From: M0108 sp937862735
GTDB lineage: Bacteria; Pseudomonadota; Gammaproteobacteria; Chromatiales; Chromatiaceae
NCBI GenBank assembly: GCA_937862735.1
Contig: CALMDH010000329.1
Coordinates: forward strand, 79,947 to 143,946
DNA: 64,000 nucleotides
Direction of reading: 5' to 3'
Of the stretch, positions 28,319-37,800 are shown in pieces. The position numbers and the translations under genes were made by a program. Each line of letters starts with the position of its first letter. Position 1 is the first letter of the stretch. The notes beneath the pieces were generated by a model, which did no database searches, was not told the origin of the DNA, and saw only the letters and a list, made by a program, of their open reading frames with translations.

Positions 28319-31300
28319 ATGTTAAAACTCTTGCGCTGCGTGGTGGCCAGTATCGCCCTGGGCGTCAGCGGGTGGTTGCACGCCGGAGTGCTCGTGCAAT
28401 ACAGCTATACCGATCCGTACGGCCAGGCGAAGACCGCGCAGCCCGAGACGGCGGCGGTCAATCCCGCCGGAGACATGGCCTTCATCCTCGCCGCGGGCAT
28501 CGACCGGCGGCTGCGGATCACCCTTTACCGCGGCGGTACTCAGTTGGCTACCGCCGAGTCGCCGCCGCTCACCGGCGCTGATCGCATCACCATCGCGGGC
28601 GAAACTTATTACGGCGCCTCCCTGGTGCTGCCCGCCCCGAGCCTGGACGGCCCTCACACCCTGCGTGCCGAGATTCTCAGCCACGAGGGCACCCTGATCA
28701 CCCGCGAGGAGAGCGCCGTGATCATCGATCGCCAGCCGCCGGTCCTGAGCGGAGGCTTCGCTTATTTCTCGCACTGGGGCCCAAACAACCGCGACCCCCT
28801 CGAACCCGAGGCGCTGGTATCCGGCTATGGCGTGGGGCGGATCATCGCCCGCGGCGTGGCGGATGCCCACGCCGGGCTCGCCATCGACGGCGCGCGCTTT
28901 CAGAGTATCTACCTGGAGGGACCGCACCGTGGCGAGGTTGCCTACGAGACGCCTGCCGTCTTCTCGGGTACGGACCTGGTAGTGGGGACGGGCAACGAGG
29001 GGAGCGTGGCCCGCGGGGTGCATCTGCCCGTCTGGGACGGGGCCTTGCTGCTGCGCTTCGTCGCCTTCGATCGGGCCGGCAACGCCGCGTCCTTCGATGT
29101 CCCGGTACGCTTTGATGGCGAGTACAGCGGTGCGATCGCGCAACTCTTCGCCGTCTACAACCCGGCCAGCAGCAACAACCCCGTGCCGGGAAGTCCCTAT
29201 GTCGGGTATGAGCTGTATACGCCGGGGATGACCGTCCATACCAATCCGGTGAAACTGCTGGTTCGGGTGCCGAAAAGCGCATGGTGGGAGTTCAACCCCA
29301 CCGGCGTCATGCTGCACGCCGAAGGCCTTGGGCCCTGGCCGACCCCGGCCGACTATGTGGATGCGGCGTACGCTTACAAGACCTACGATTTCAGCTATCG
29401 TCCCGTCAGTGAGCTCAATTCGGATGGGCTCCATCCAGACTTTCGCGTCGCGGCGCCCCTGGTCTGGGCCGGGGACCCGCCCCGCTCGATTCGCCCCGAT
29501 CTCATCCTGGCCGCCGGCGTCCCACACACGCCCGCCCTCATCGGAGTGGCCATCGAGTATGCTAACGCCGGCCCGGTGGCCTTTAATCTCCACGGGACGC
29601 ATTATCTCAGCCCGCGCCTCGATACCCTGACGCGGGTGACTCTGACGGCCGCCGCGCGACCGTATGACCAGATTGCCACCTATAAACCCGATGACAGTGA
29701 CAGTTGCGTCATTCGCGCCGGCGCCACCCAGTGCAGCATCTACCCCTACCGCGTGTTTGGAGACACGGCCGACGGCATGGAGGTGCGGACTTACGAGGCG
29801 CGCATCACCCATCACGACGGCACGTTGCGCAGCCCCATCAGCTGGTATACCCACCGGCATGACACCCGCCCGCCGGTCATCGCCACAGTGGCGCCGGTGG
29901 AGGAAAACAGTCACCTCGACGTGCGGCTCAGTGAATACTTGACCGGTGCCTGGTGGGCGAGTGTCAATGTGGTCCGGGTCTGGGGTGAGGCGGTCCCGGC
30001 GGGAGGTGGCGCGCCCGTCACCCTGGCGCACAGCACGCTGCGACCCCTGGGCGGCGACCAGTGGCAGGCCCTCCTCCCGCTAGCCGGCGTGCCGGACGGG
30101 GCATATACCGTCACGGTCTACGCGCTGGATTACTACGGGAATCAGTCCGCGCCGAAGGTGATCAAGGGGGTCCTGGTTGATCACGCCCCGCCGACGGCAT
30201 CCTTCTTCGTCGATGGCGGCGCGGCGCTGGGCGGCACACCGATCGGGGATATCGGCGACATCTTTTTCCGCGTGACCGACGCCGCCGATCCCGCCCCGCG
30301 GGTACTGCGTGCCAGTATCGCCGGCGGCCCGTTGGGAGATGACGTCAATCTGGGATTTCATAAAGATGGCAGCGCCTATCGGATTGAATATCCGGTGATG
30401 TTGCCCAGCCTGGCGGCAAATGACTACACCATCACGGTGGAACTGCGCGATGCCAGCGGCAATCAGGCCACCGCCGTCCAGAACTTCACCTTTGCGCCAC
30501 CGCGCCTGGGGCTGACCCCGGAAAATGGGCCGCACATCCGCCTGCCCTTGCTCAACGAGGCGGTCCCGGTCCGCCTGGACAATGGCAACTGGCCCCTGAC
30601 CAGTGACCCGGTGGTGCTGATGGATGCCGGGGGCCTGCCCCTCACCGGCCCGGCCAGCCTGCTGGTGGCCTGGAGCGCGGACGCCCTCGGCGCCCTGCTT
30701 GTTGATGGTCAACGCCTGGAGCCGGGCAGCCGCCTGACCCTGCCCGATTACGATTTCACGCGTGCCCAATCCCGCATCCAGCTGCCGCTGGCGCTGGCCG
30801 ACAGCCCCGAGGTCGAGCCAGGTTGGGTGGGGACGCTGATCATCCAGATCGAACGTCCCGAGGCGCCAGTGTTCGTCGAAGCGGTGCATGCCTGGTCGCC
30901 CGCGGCGGCGATGGTCATCGTGCCCGACGAAGCGGCCTATGCGCGCAGGGTGCAGCACGCCCTGATCAAGGTTACCGACAGCGGCGAGGGGCACTGCAGG
31001 CGCATTGACGGCCTGCGCGACGCCAGTGCGACCCGGGTCTCCAGCGCCCCCGACGGTACCCCGCGCTGCGCCGTGCACTGGTCCGGGATACCCGCCTCCC
31101 TGGACATTCATCCCCTCAGCAGCGCACAGCTGGCGGGCTATTTGGACAGCCCGGACGCGGAGGCGCGCGGGGGCTACCAGCCCGGGCTGATGGTGGTGCA
31201 GAACGGCAGCACGCGCTTCATCCCGGCGGGCGACGTCCAGACCTATCACCTCCCTCTGTTCGATCCGCCGCCACCGGTCTTGGTGTATGCCCCCATCTCC

Positions 31301-33646
31301 ACCCTGTCCAAGTTCAAGGACTGGTTGCCCGCGGGGGTCTGGCCGACCACTCCGGGCACCACCACGGCGGGCGTGGCCCATGCCAAGAGCCCGCCCTACA
31401 CCGGCCTGACCTTGCGCATCAGCGATGAGGCCAGCGGCACGGTGCTGGAGGAGGTCACCTCGGCGACCGACTATGCGCGCAGCCCTATCCGCACCGACCT
31501 CGCCCGCGTTGAGGATGTGCAGGACGTCCGCCTGCGCGCGCACTACACACGCAATCCCGACATCTTCAGCGAAGCCACGGTGCGCTTTAGCGCCTTACCG
31601 AACCGCCTGGTGCTGAACCTGGTCCATCCGCGCACGCTGACCAATCTCACCCCTGTGGTGCTCGAGGGCAACTTCGGCCGCTACACTGGCGGAGCCTATC
31701 ATTACGATGCCGATGCCATGGGCGCCTGGCGGGTGCAAATCCATCACCTCACCCGCGACGCGGAAGGCGCTGTGATTCGCACGCCCCTCGGCGCGCCGAC
31801 CGCCACGATTGCCTCTGATGGCCGATTCCGGATCGACCTGGGGCTGCTGGCGGCCGGACGTTACCGGCTGGAGGTGACGGCGACGTTTCTCGGTAGCACC
31901 TTCGTCATGGAAGAAGCCATCGACGGTGTGCCGTTAACCATCCGGGTGGAGGACGGTTCCCCGGTGTCGTGCGACATCACGCCGAATATCCCACATGGCC
32001 CGATGAATCTGGTGGCCATCCTCAAGTTGGTGCCGGCCGGCAAACGGTACGCCGACATTGGCTTGGTCGCCTGGGAACGTTCGACGGATCAGACGCACTG
32101 GATGCCGGTCACGACCACCCCGCCCAAGCCGCGGGCCTATGGCTTCAACGAGCGCCTGACAACCCCCGGGCACTATTACTATCGGGCAACCACCACCAAC
32201 CGCCACAGCGGCGAACAGACTCAGTGCATACCCGGGCATATCCAGGTTTACGCCCAGCCGGAGGTGACGCTTGAGGGGCACACCTTCACCTTCATCGACC
32301 ACCCGGTGACCTGGACGGCGATGCCGTCCGCCGGCGAGGCGCCCCTGGAGTACCGCTGGCAGGTGCGTCGCGGCCTGAAGGATGACGCCCCGCTCACCAG
32401 CACGGCAGCGCGTCTCGAACTGCCGGCGGATATCGTTGGCACCTGGTACGTCGAGCTCCAGGCGCGCTACGCCGACGCGCCGGACACGCCGCGCGCCTGG
32501 ACGGCGGTCCGCGGCACCCTGCGCGTCCAGACCCCGCGCATGATCGCGCCGCGCATCGTGGGCGAGCGCTTTGTCGAGCGGGGGAAAAGCTACACCTATA
32601 CCGCCAAGACCTTCCCGCTCACCTATCCGTACTACTCGCCGCCCGCGGACCTGGTCATCATCGGCGAATGGGTCCTGCCCGACGGCACCACCCGGACCGG
32701 CGACACCCTGACCTATACCCCCACGGCGGCGGAGCCCCAGACCCTGACTTACCGCGCCTGGGTCCAGGGCTATCGCGAGGTCACCCAGCGCGAGGCGACG
32801 CTGCCGTTACGCACCTGGGTCTATGAATTCCCGACCTTCAAGCTCATCGCCAAGGTCCTGAAGCACTACGACCCGGTGCGCAAGCAGTACACCGTGCGCC
32901 AGGGGCAAAGCGTGACCGGGGATGAGGACTTCACCTTCACCTGGAATTTCCCCACGGCCGCCGGGGTGGACCAGCCCCATGAGCGTTACGCCACGGCCGC
33001 CTTCAGCACGGTCGGCCAGCATACCGTCGCGGTGCGGGTGAGTGACACGCGCGGCAACGCGGTGGTGCTGGAGGACGTGGTCGAGGTCGCCGCGCCCCCG
33101 CCGCTGACCGCCAGCAGCCGGATCGTGGTGGGCGACAGCTGGAACCGCGTCCCAGCCCCGGTGACGGTCTATTGGTACGTCGACGGCCTGCTGGCCCAGG
33201 AAAAGGTGACGGCGGTGAGCCTCGCCCTCGACGGCCAGCCCATGGGCCAGGGACTGAGTTCCAACTATCGCGTCGACGTGGCGGAACCCGGCCCGCATAC
33301 CGTCACCCTGAGCCTGGAGACCGACTATGGGCGCCACGCGACCCACACCGCGGAGGTCACGCTGGTGCAAGGCGAGCCGCCGGCCTGCGGCCTGCAGCCC
33401 AGCGGCGACGGGGAGACCCAGCTCAAGGTGAAGATCACCTGCACGGCGCCCATGGGGCGGGTGGCCAAATACCGCTGGCTCATCACCTACGCCGACGCAC
33501 CGACGCGACCGGAGAACCCGGGCATGAGCAGTTACTCGGCGCTGACCTTCAGCGCCGCGCAACTGGCCCGCGGCGTGCTCGCGGTGGAAGGGGTGGCGAT
33601 CAACGACAAAAACCAGGAAAGCGCCCCCGCGCGCTGGCAGCCCTGA
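28319..33646 (+). CDS. Large secreted Ig-like protein, paralogue of the preceding gene (1775 aa)
   Basis: The ATG at 28319 has GAGG eight bases upstream; the in-frame GTG at 28310 overlaps that site. The signal peptide LKLLRCVVASIALGVSGWLHA precedes GVLVQYSYTDPYGQAKT, so the mature proteins of this and the preceding gene begin alike. The two align along nearly their whole length: VNPAGDMAFILAAGIDRRLRI, DRITIAGETYYGASL, NPVPGSPYVGYELYTPGM, EYLTGAWWASVN, YQPGLMVVQ, WERSTDQTHW, WVLPDGTTRTGDTLTYTPT and YADAPTRPENPG. It is therefore a tandem duplicate that has diverged substantially. The end matches the shared terminal domain (VAINDKNQESAPARWQP). No transmembrane anchor or sorting motif is seen. 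It converges on the HEPN-type gene across a strong hairpin. Confidence 0.87.
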   Translation: MLKLLRCVVASIALGVSGWLHAGVLVQYSYTDPYGQAKTAQPETAAVNPAGDMAFILAAGIDRRLRITLYRGGTQLATAESPPLTGADRITIAGETYYGASLVLPAPSLDGPHTLRAEILSHEGTLITREESAVIIDRQPPVLSGGFAYFSHWGPNNRDPLEPEALVSGYGVGRIIARGVADAHAGLAIDGARFQSIYLEGPHRGEVAYETPAVFSGTDLVVGTGNEGSVARGVHLPVWDGALLLRFVAFDRAGNAASFDVPVRFDGEYSGAIAQLFAVYNPASSNNPVPGSPYVGYELYTPGMTVHTNPVKLLVRVPKSAWWEFNPTGVMLHAEGLGPWPTPADYVDAAYAYKTYDFSYRPVSELNSDGLHPDFRVAAPLVWAGDPPRSIRPDLILAAGVPHTPALIGVAIEYANAGPVAFNLHGTHYLSPRLDTLTRVTLTAAARPYDQIATYKPDDSDSCVIRAGATQCSIYPYRVFGDTADGMEVRTYEARITHHDGTLRSPISWYTHRHDTRPPVIATVAPVEENSHLDVRLSEYLTGAWWASVNVVRVWGEAVPAGGGAPVTLAHSTLRPLGGDQWQALLPLAGVPDGAYTVTVYALDYYGNQSAPKVIKGVLVDHAPPTASFFVDGGAALGGTPIGDIGDIFFRVTDAADPAPRVLRASIAGGPLGDDVNLGFHKDGSAYRIEYPVMLPSLAANDYTITVELRDASGNQATAVQNFTFAPPRLGLTPENGPHIRLPLLNEAVPVRLDNGNWPLTSDPVVLMDAGGLPLTGPASLLVAWSADALGALLVDGQRLEPGSRLTLPDYDFTRAQSRIQLPLALADSPEVEPGWVGTLIIQIERPEAPVFVEAVHAWSPAAAMVIVPDEAAYARRVQHALIKVTDSGEGHCRRIDGLRDASATRVSSAPDGTPRCAVHWSGIPASLDIHPLSSAQLAGYLDSPDAEARGGYQPGLMVVQNGSTRFIPAGDVQTYHLPLFDPPPPVLVYAPISTLSKFKDWLPAGVWPTTPGTTTAGVAHAKSPPYTGLTLRISDEASGTVLEEVTSATDYARSPIRTDLARVEDVQDVRLRAHYTRNPDIFSEATVRFSALPNRLVLNLVHPRTLTNLTPVVLEGNFGRYTGGAYHYDADAMGAWRVQIHHLTRDAEGAVIRTPLGAPTATIASDGRFRIDLGLLAAGRYRLEVTATFLGSTFVMEEAIDGVPLTIRVEDGSPVSCDITPNIPHGPMNLVAILKLVPAGKRYADIGLVAWERSTDQTHWMPVTTTPPKPRAYGFNERLTTPGHYYYRATTTNRHSGEQTQCIPGHIQVYAQPEVTLEGHTFTFIDHPVTWTAMPSAGEAPLEYRWQVRRGLKDDAPLTSTAARLELPADIVGTWYVELQARYADAPDTPRAWTAVRGTLRVQTPRMIAPRIVGERFVERGKSYTYTAKTFPLTYPYYSPPADLVIIGEWVLPDGTTRTGDTLTYTPTAAEPQTLTYRAWVQGYREVTQREATLPLRTWVYEFPTFKLIAKVLKHYDPVRKQYTVRQGQSVTGDEDFTFTWNFPTAAGVDQPHERYATAAFSTVGQHTVAVRVSDTRGNAVVLEDVVEVAAPPPLTASSRIVVGDSWNRVPAPVTVYWYVDGLLAQEKVTAVSLALDGQPMGQGLSSNYRVDVAEPGPHTVTLSLETDYGRHATHTAEVTLVQGEPPACGLQPSGDGETQLKVKITCTAPMGRVAKYRWLITYADAPTRPENPGMSSYSALTFSAAQLARGVLAVEGVAINDKNQESAPARWQP

Positions 33647-33659
33647 CCCACCCCGCCAT

Positions 33660-33691
33660 CCCCACTCCGGCCGTCCCGGGCCGGGGCGGGG
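33660..33691. terminator. Convergent hairpin between the giant gene and the HEPN-type gene
   Basis: Arms CCCCACTCCGGCC (33660-33672) and GGCCGGGGCGGGG (33679-33691) form a 13-base stem with one mismatch and one G-T pair around a six-base loop. Being nearly symmetrical, it could act in both directions. There is no clear T-run. Confidence 0.5.
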
Positions 33692-33703
33692 TTGGACGCC
33701 GGG

Positions 33704-34834
33704 TCAGCACGCCCACAGATCGCTGCGCTCGATGGTGAGCAGGACCTCCTTCAGGTCGCGATAGCCCATCGGCGTCAGGTGCGCCAGGGCATTGCGCAGC
33801 GTCCACAGGCGGTTCAACAACTCCGAGCGGCTCCAGCTGATCGGCGCTTTACTCAGCAACACGTTGAGCGGGCCGATCTCCAGGTCCTCCGGGTGGAGGA
33901 TGCTGCGCCCCCCAGGCAGATCAAAGGGGGGATGGAGGTGTTTGCGGTAGCGGGCCACCAGCCGCCGGCGCAGCTGTTCGATCAGGGGGAAAAAGACCGT
34001 CATCTGCGCCCGCCACAGCCGCTCCTCGACCTGCGCCGCCGCCTCCGCCGCCGCGCACTGGGCCGCCAGGTGATCGATGTCCTGCCCGTTGATGCGGTCG
34101 TAAGCGCCCGCCGCCCAGTCCCGGGGCGCGGGCGGGGCGGCAAGCCAGCCGCGGTCGGCGGCGCAGGCGGCGAGGAGGGCGTGGGGGTGGAGCAAGTCTT
34201 CCAGGCTGCCGGCGCTGAGACGGTGGGCACAGCCGGGGTCAAAGCCCGCCAGGGCCACCAGCAGTTCCCGCCGCAAGCGCCGTTCCACCGGGTTCAGGGA
34301 CAGGGGGCGCAGGAGGTAGGCGGCCCATTGTTGCATGTCCAGGTCGTCCAGCCGCTCCCGCCAGGGGCAGACACTGACCAGCCGCGTGGGCTCCGGCCCG
34401 GCCGCGCTCGCCAGGCCGGTCACGCTCAGCAGCAGCAGCGGGCGATCGATGACCGCCAGGGGTTCCGCCGCCGCGGCAAAGGCGGTGACGAAGGCCGCCC
34501 AGTCCGGCCAGTCCCTCGCCGCCGGGATCTCCAGCCACAGCACACGGCCGCGCAGGGTGGGATGGGCGACCAGGTCGGCCACGGACCGGGCGGGCGTCCC
34601 GGCGCCGAGCAGGGTCTGCCCGAGCGCCGTCGGGCCATCCGCGTGCGCCGTCACCGGCACCCGCGTCCAGACCCAGGCCGCGTCCTGTTCCACCTCCTGG
34701 GCCACCGCCGCCGCCAGGCCCGGCGGGGCATGCTGCGGCAGCAGCACGACGGCGTGACGGCCCGCGCGCAGGCTGGCGACAATCTCCGTGACAAAGCCAT
34801 ACGGTCCGGACAACGACCACCAGTAGCGCCACAT
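33704..34834 (-). CDS. STAND-partner protein with C-terminal HEPN-type motif
   Basis: 376 residues from the ATG at 34834. Its GAGG site overlaps the stop region of the upstream ATPase gene, ten bases away, so translational coupling is likely. The N-terminal half looks like a degenerate alpha/beta nucleotide-binding fold (GFVTEIVASLRAGRHAVVLLPQ, GRVLWLEIP, RPLLLLSVTG) with no intact Walker A. The C-terminal third is helical, with charged helices (EERLWRAQMTVFFPLIEQ, LRRRLVARYRKHLHPP). It ends in LNRLWTLRNALAHL, where R347 and H352 form the R-x4-H signature of HEPN domains; active members are RNases. A HEPN effector controlled by the adjacent STAND ATPase is the working model. HEPN assignment from one short motif could be wrong; many non-catalytic helical domains carry similar RN-AH strings. 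Confidence 0.7.
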   Translation of the reverse strand: MWRYWWSLSGPYGFVTEIVASLRAGRHAVVLLPQHAPPGLAAAVAQEVEQDAAWVWTRVPVTAHADGPTALGQTLLGAGTPARSVADLVAHPTLRGRVLWLEIPAARDWPDWAAFVTAFAAAAEPLAVIDRPLLLLSVTGLASAAGPEPTRLVSVCPWRERLDDLDMQQWAAYLLRPLSLNPVERRLRRELLVALAGFDPGCAHRLSAGSLEDLLHPHALLAACAADRGWLAAPPAPRDWAAGAYDRINGQDIDHLAAQCAAAEAAAQVEERLWRAQMTVFFPLIEQLRRRLVARYRKHLHPPFDLPGGRSILHPEDLEIGPLNVLLSKAPISWSRSELLNRLWTLRNALAHLTPMGYRDLKEVLLTIERSDLWAC

Positions 34835-34844
34835 GCCGGCCGCC

Positions 34845-37800
34845 TCACACCGCCAGTAGCCGGGCCAGGCCGGGGCCGGGCCGCCACTGGCCCGCGTCCG
34901 CCGGCGTGACCAGACCCAACTGCGTGGCGCACGCCAGGGCGCGCGCCACGGTGGCGAGGTCGCTGCCGGCCTCCAGCTCCCGCAGATCCGCGGCGCTGGC
35001 CGCTTCCCCATAGCTCGCCAGCACCGTCAGCACGGTCCACAGAGGCGGCACCGCCATCAGATCGGTCACGTCGGCCGCGTCCGCCGGGGCCGCCAGCCAC
35101 GCCGCCAGGACCTCGCGCCAGCGCACCGGGTCCTGGCCCACGGCGGCCGCCAGCGTCGCCAGGGGCCGCGCGTAGAGACCGCCGCGCGCCGCCAGCCGCG
35201 CCACCTGCGGGGGATCGAGGCGGCCGAGTCCCGCCTCCCGCCAGCCGTGCATCACGGCGGCGGGCGGCCAGGGCGCCAGCACCAGGGGCTCGCACCGGGC
35301 AGGCGGCGCGCCCAGCGACCAGAGGCGGGCGGGATCGGCGACAAACACCCAACGCCGCGTCGGCGACGCGGCGGCGCGCCGCGCGGTCAGCGCCAGCGCC
35401 CGGCGCAGCGTCGCCGCATCCCAGGGCAGCGCCGCGTCGACCAGCAGCAGGTCGTGGACCCCGGGCGCGGGCGGCGGCGTGGGCGGGGCGTTCGCCAGCC
35501 AGGCCGCCAGCTCCGCCGCGTCGGCGCAGGCATAACACCGCACCGCCGCCGGCTCGCCCGCCGCACGCTGCAGCGCCGCCGGGAGCAGGTCGCGCCCCGA
35601 CAAGCGGCACCCCGTCACCAGCGTCACGCCACTGACCGGACGCAGCAGCGCCGCCTCCTGCGCGGCGACCAGCGGGCTGCGCGGCCCGTCCGCGCTCAGC
35701 CGGCGGCGGTAGGTCGCCGCGGTGTCGGGCGCGGGCGGGGGGTGCGCGACCGCCGCCGCGAGTTCCGGCGCGAGCCCCGCCGGGGCGCCCAGCACGGCGC
35801 GCACGGTGGGGCTGCGCAGGGCATAGCCGCCGCCGGTGGCGTGCAGGACGCCCATCCCGACCAGCTCCTCCAGCAGCGTCGGGATCAGGTCTCCGCACGG
35901 CGCGGCAAACCCCGCCGGCCAGCAGCGCGGGGCCTCGCGTTGCAGCCAGGCCAGCGCCACCGCCGGCGCCGGCGCGGCGGGGGCGGTCGCGCTGGCGACG
36001 AGGAGCGCCAGCACCCGGTGACGGGGATCGTCCTCCAGGGCGCCGTGGAGCCGATCCTGCCGCCGCAGGCGCCACGCCGGATGGTTGAGGACCGCGTCCA
36101 GATCCGCCGCGGTGATCGCATACGGCGGACAGCCTCCCGCCGCGTAGGCTTTCTGCCGCGGGTCCTGCAGATAGCGCACCAGCCGTGCCAGGACCTCCTG
36201 CAGCAGCGCCGGCTGGTAGAGGGTGTGCGCCAACACGCGATTGATCAGGTCCTCGTCGAGGGTGAATCCCCGGGCGCGCAACGGCGTGGCCACCAGCTGA
36301 CAGGCCGCGTCCGCCTCGCCGTCGTCGAGCAGGGGACCCAGCCACAACGGCGGGCCCAGCCGCGCCAGCGCTCCGGCAGCCTCCCGGCTCAGGCGCCGGA
36401 CCGGGTGCCGGCCGCACAGGACGACCTTGAACCGCGGGTGCGCGTCCATGGCCTGGAGCAGGGCGCCCAGCACGGGCGCGCCCTGCTCGGCGTCCGCGGC
36501 CAGAAAGGGCTCCGCCGCGTCCAGCAACAGGAGCAGCCGCCGCGCCGCCGCCGCTTCCAGCCAGTCCCCTAGCGGCGGCGCCGTGGTCGGAGCCATGACC
36601 GGGGGCGCCACCACGCCCGGGGGCAGGGCCGCGGCGATGACCGCCCACAGCGCCGCCGGGGGGCGGGTGCGGCCGAGGCCGGCCTGGTCCAGATCGAGCC
36701 ACAGCACCAGCTGGCCCTGTGCCGGGTCGTGGTGGCGCCGGGCGAGCTCCCGCAGCAGGGCGGTCTTGCCCACCTGGCGGCCACCATACAGCAGCCGGGG
36801 GCCCTGGGGGTCGGTCAGCTGCGCCATGGCCTGCTGCCGGCCGTAAAACAGTTCGACGGGCACGGCCCCCGGGCCGACGACGTCGGGCGGGGCGGCCATA
36901 AAGGGCAGGGTGCAGGCAAACAGCGCCGCCAGGCGCGTCGCCGGCGCCTGCGCGGCGAGGAACACCGCCAGCCACTCATCGAGCAGCACGAAACCCGGCG
37001 GGTGGTGGCGCGCCAGGCGCGCCACTTCCCGCCGCTTGCCCGTGTCCAGGCGGCCGAAATAGAGGACGATGAGCGGCGCCTCCTCCGCGGCCGGGGCTCG
37101 CGCCACCGTCGCCTGCACCTGGGTAAACAGCCCATCCAGGGGCACCGCGGCCGCGACGCACACCAGGCGGTAGACACCCTGCGCCCGGGAGCCGTAGGCG
37201 GCGAGCGGACACACCGCCGGATCGCCCAGGGGCGCGACCGTCAGGCGCCACGGCCCGTCCGTCTCCGCGCCCGGCCCGCGGACAGCGGGCGCGGCAAATC
37301 CCAGGTGCGCCACCAACGTCGTCAGGGCCGCGCCCAGGGACGGCTGCCGCTGCTGGCGCTTGGCCAGCACCCAGGCGGTGAGCAGCGGGTCCTCTGTGCG
37401 CCCCCAGGGGAGTGGGAGCGCCGTGAGCCGGGCGGTGGCGCCGTGCGCCGTCACCGTGTCGAGGAACGTCGGGAAGAAGTCGCCCAGGGTGGGCGCCGGC
37501 GGCGGCGCGCAGGGCAGCGGCCGGCCCTGTTCGGCATGCGCCGCATACTCCTCGGCCGTGGCCAGATCGCCGGCCGCCAGCAGGCGCTCAATCCGCGCCT
37601 GCACCGTGGCCGCGCGCCGCACCCCGGGCAGGGCGGTCAGCGTGGTCCGGGCCTGCGCCAGCTGCCGCGCCCGGACCTGCTCCAGGCGCTGCGCCACCGC
37701 CTCCAGCTCCTCCAGGGCCAGGCACAGATCATCGGTCGGGTCCGCACGGCACGCCGTCAGCCGCGCGGCGAGTTCCGCCAGCGCCGCGTCCTCGCCGGCG

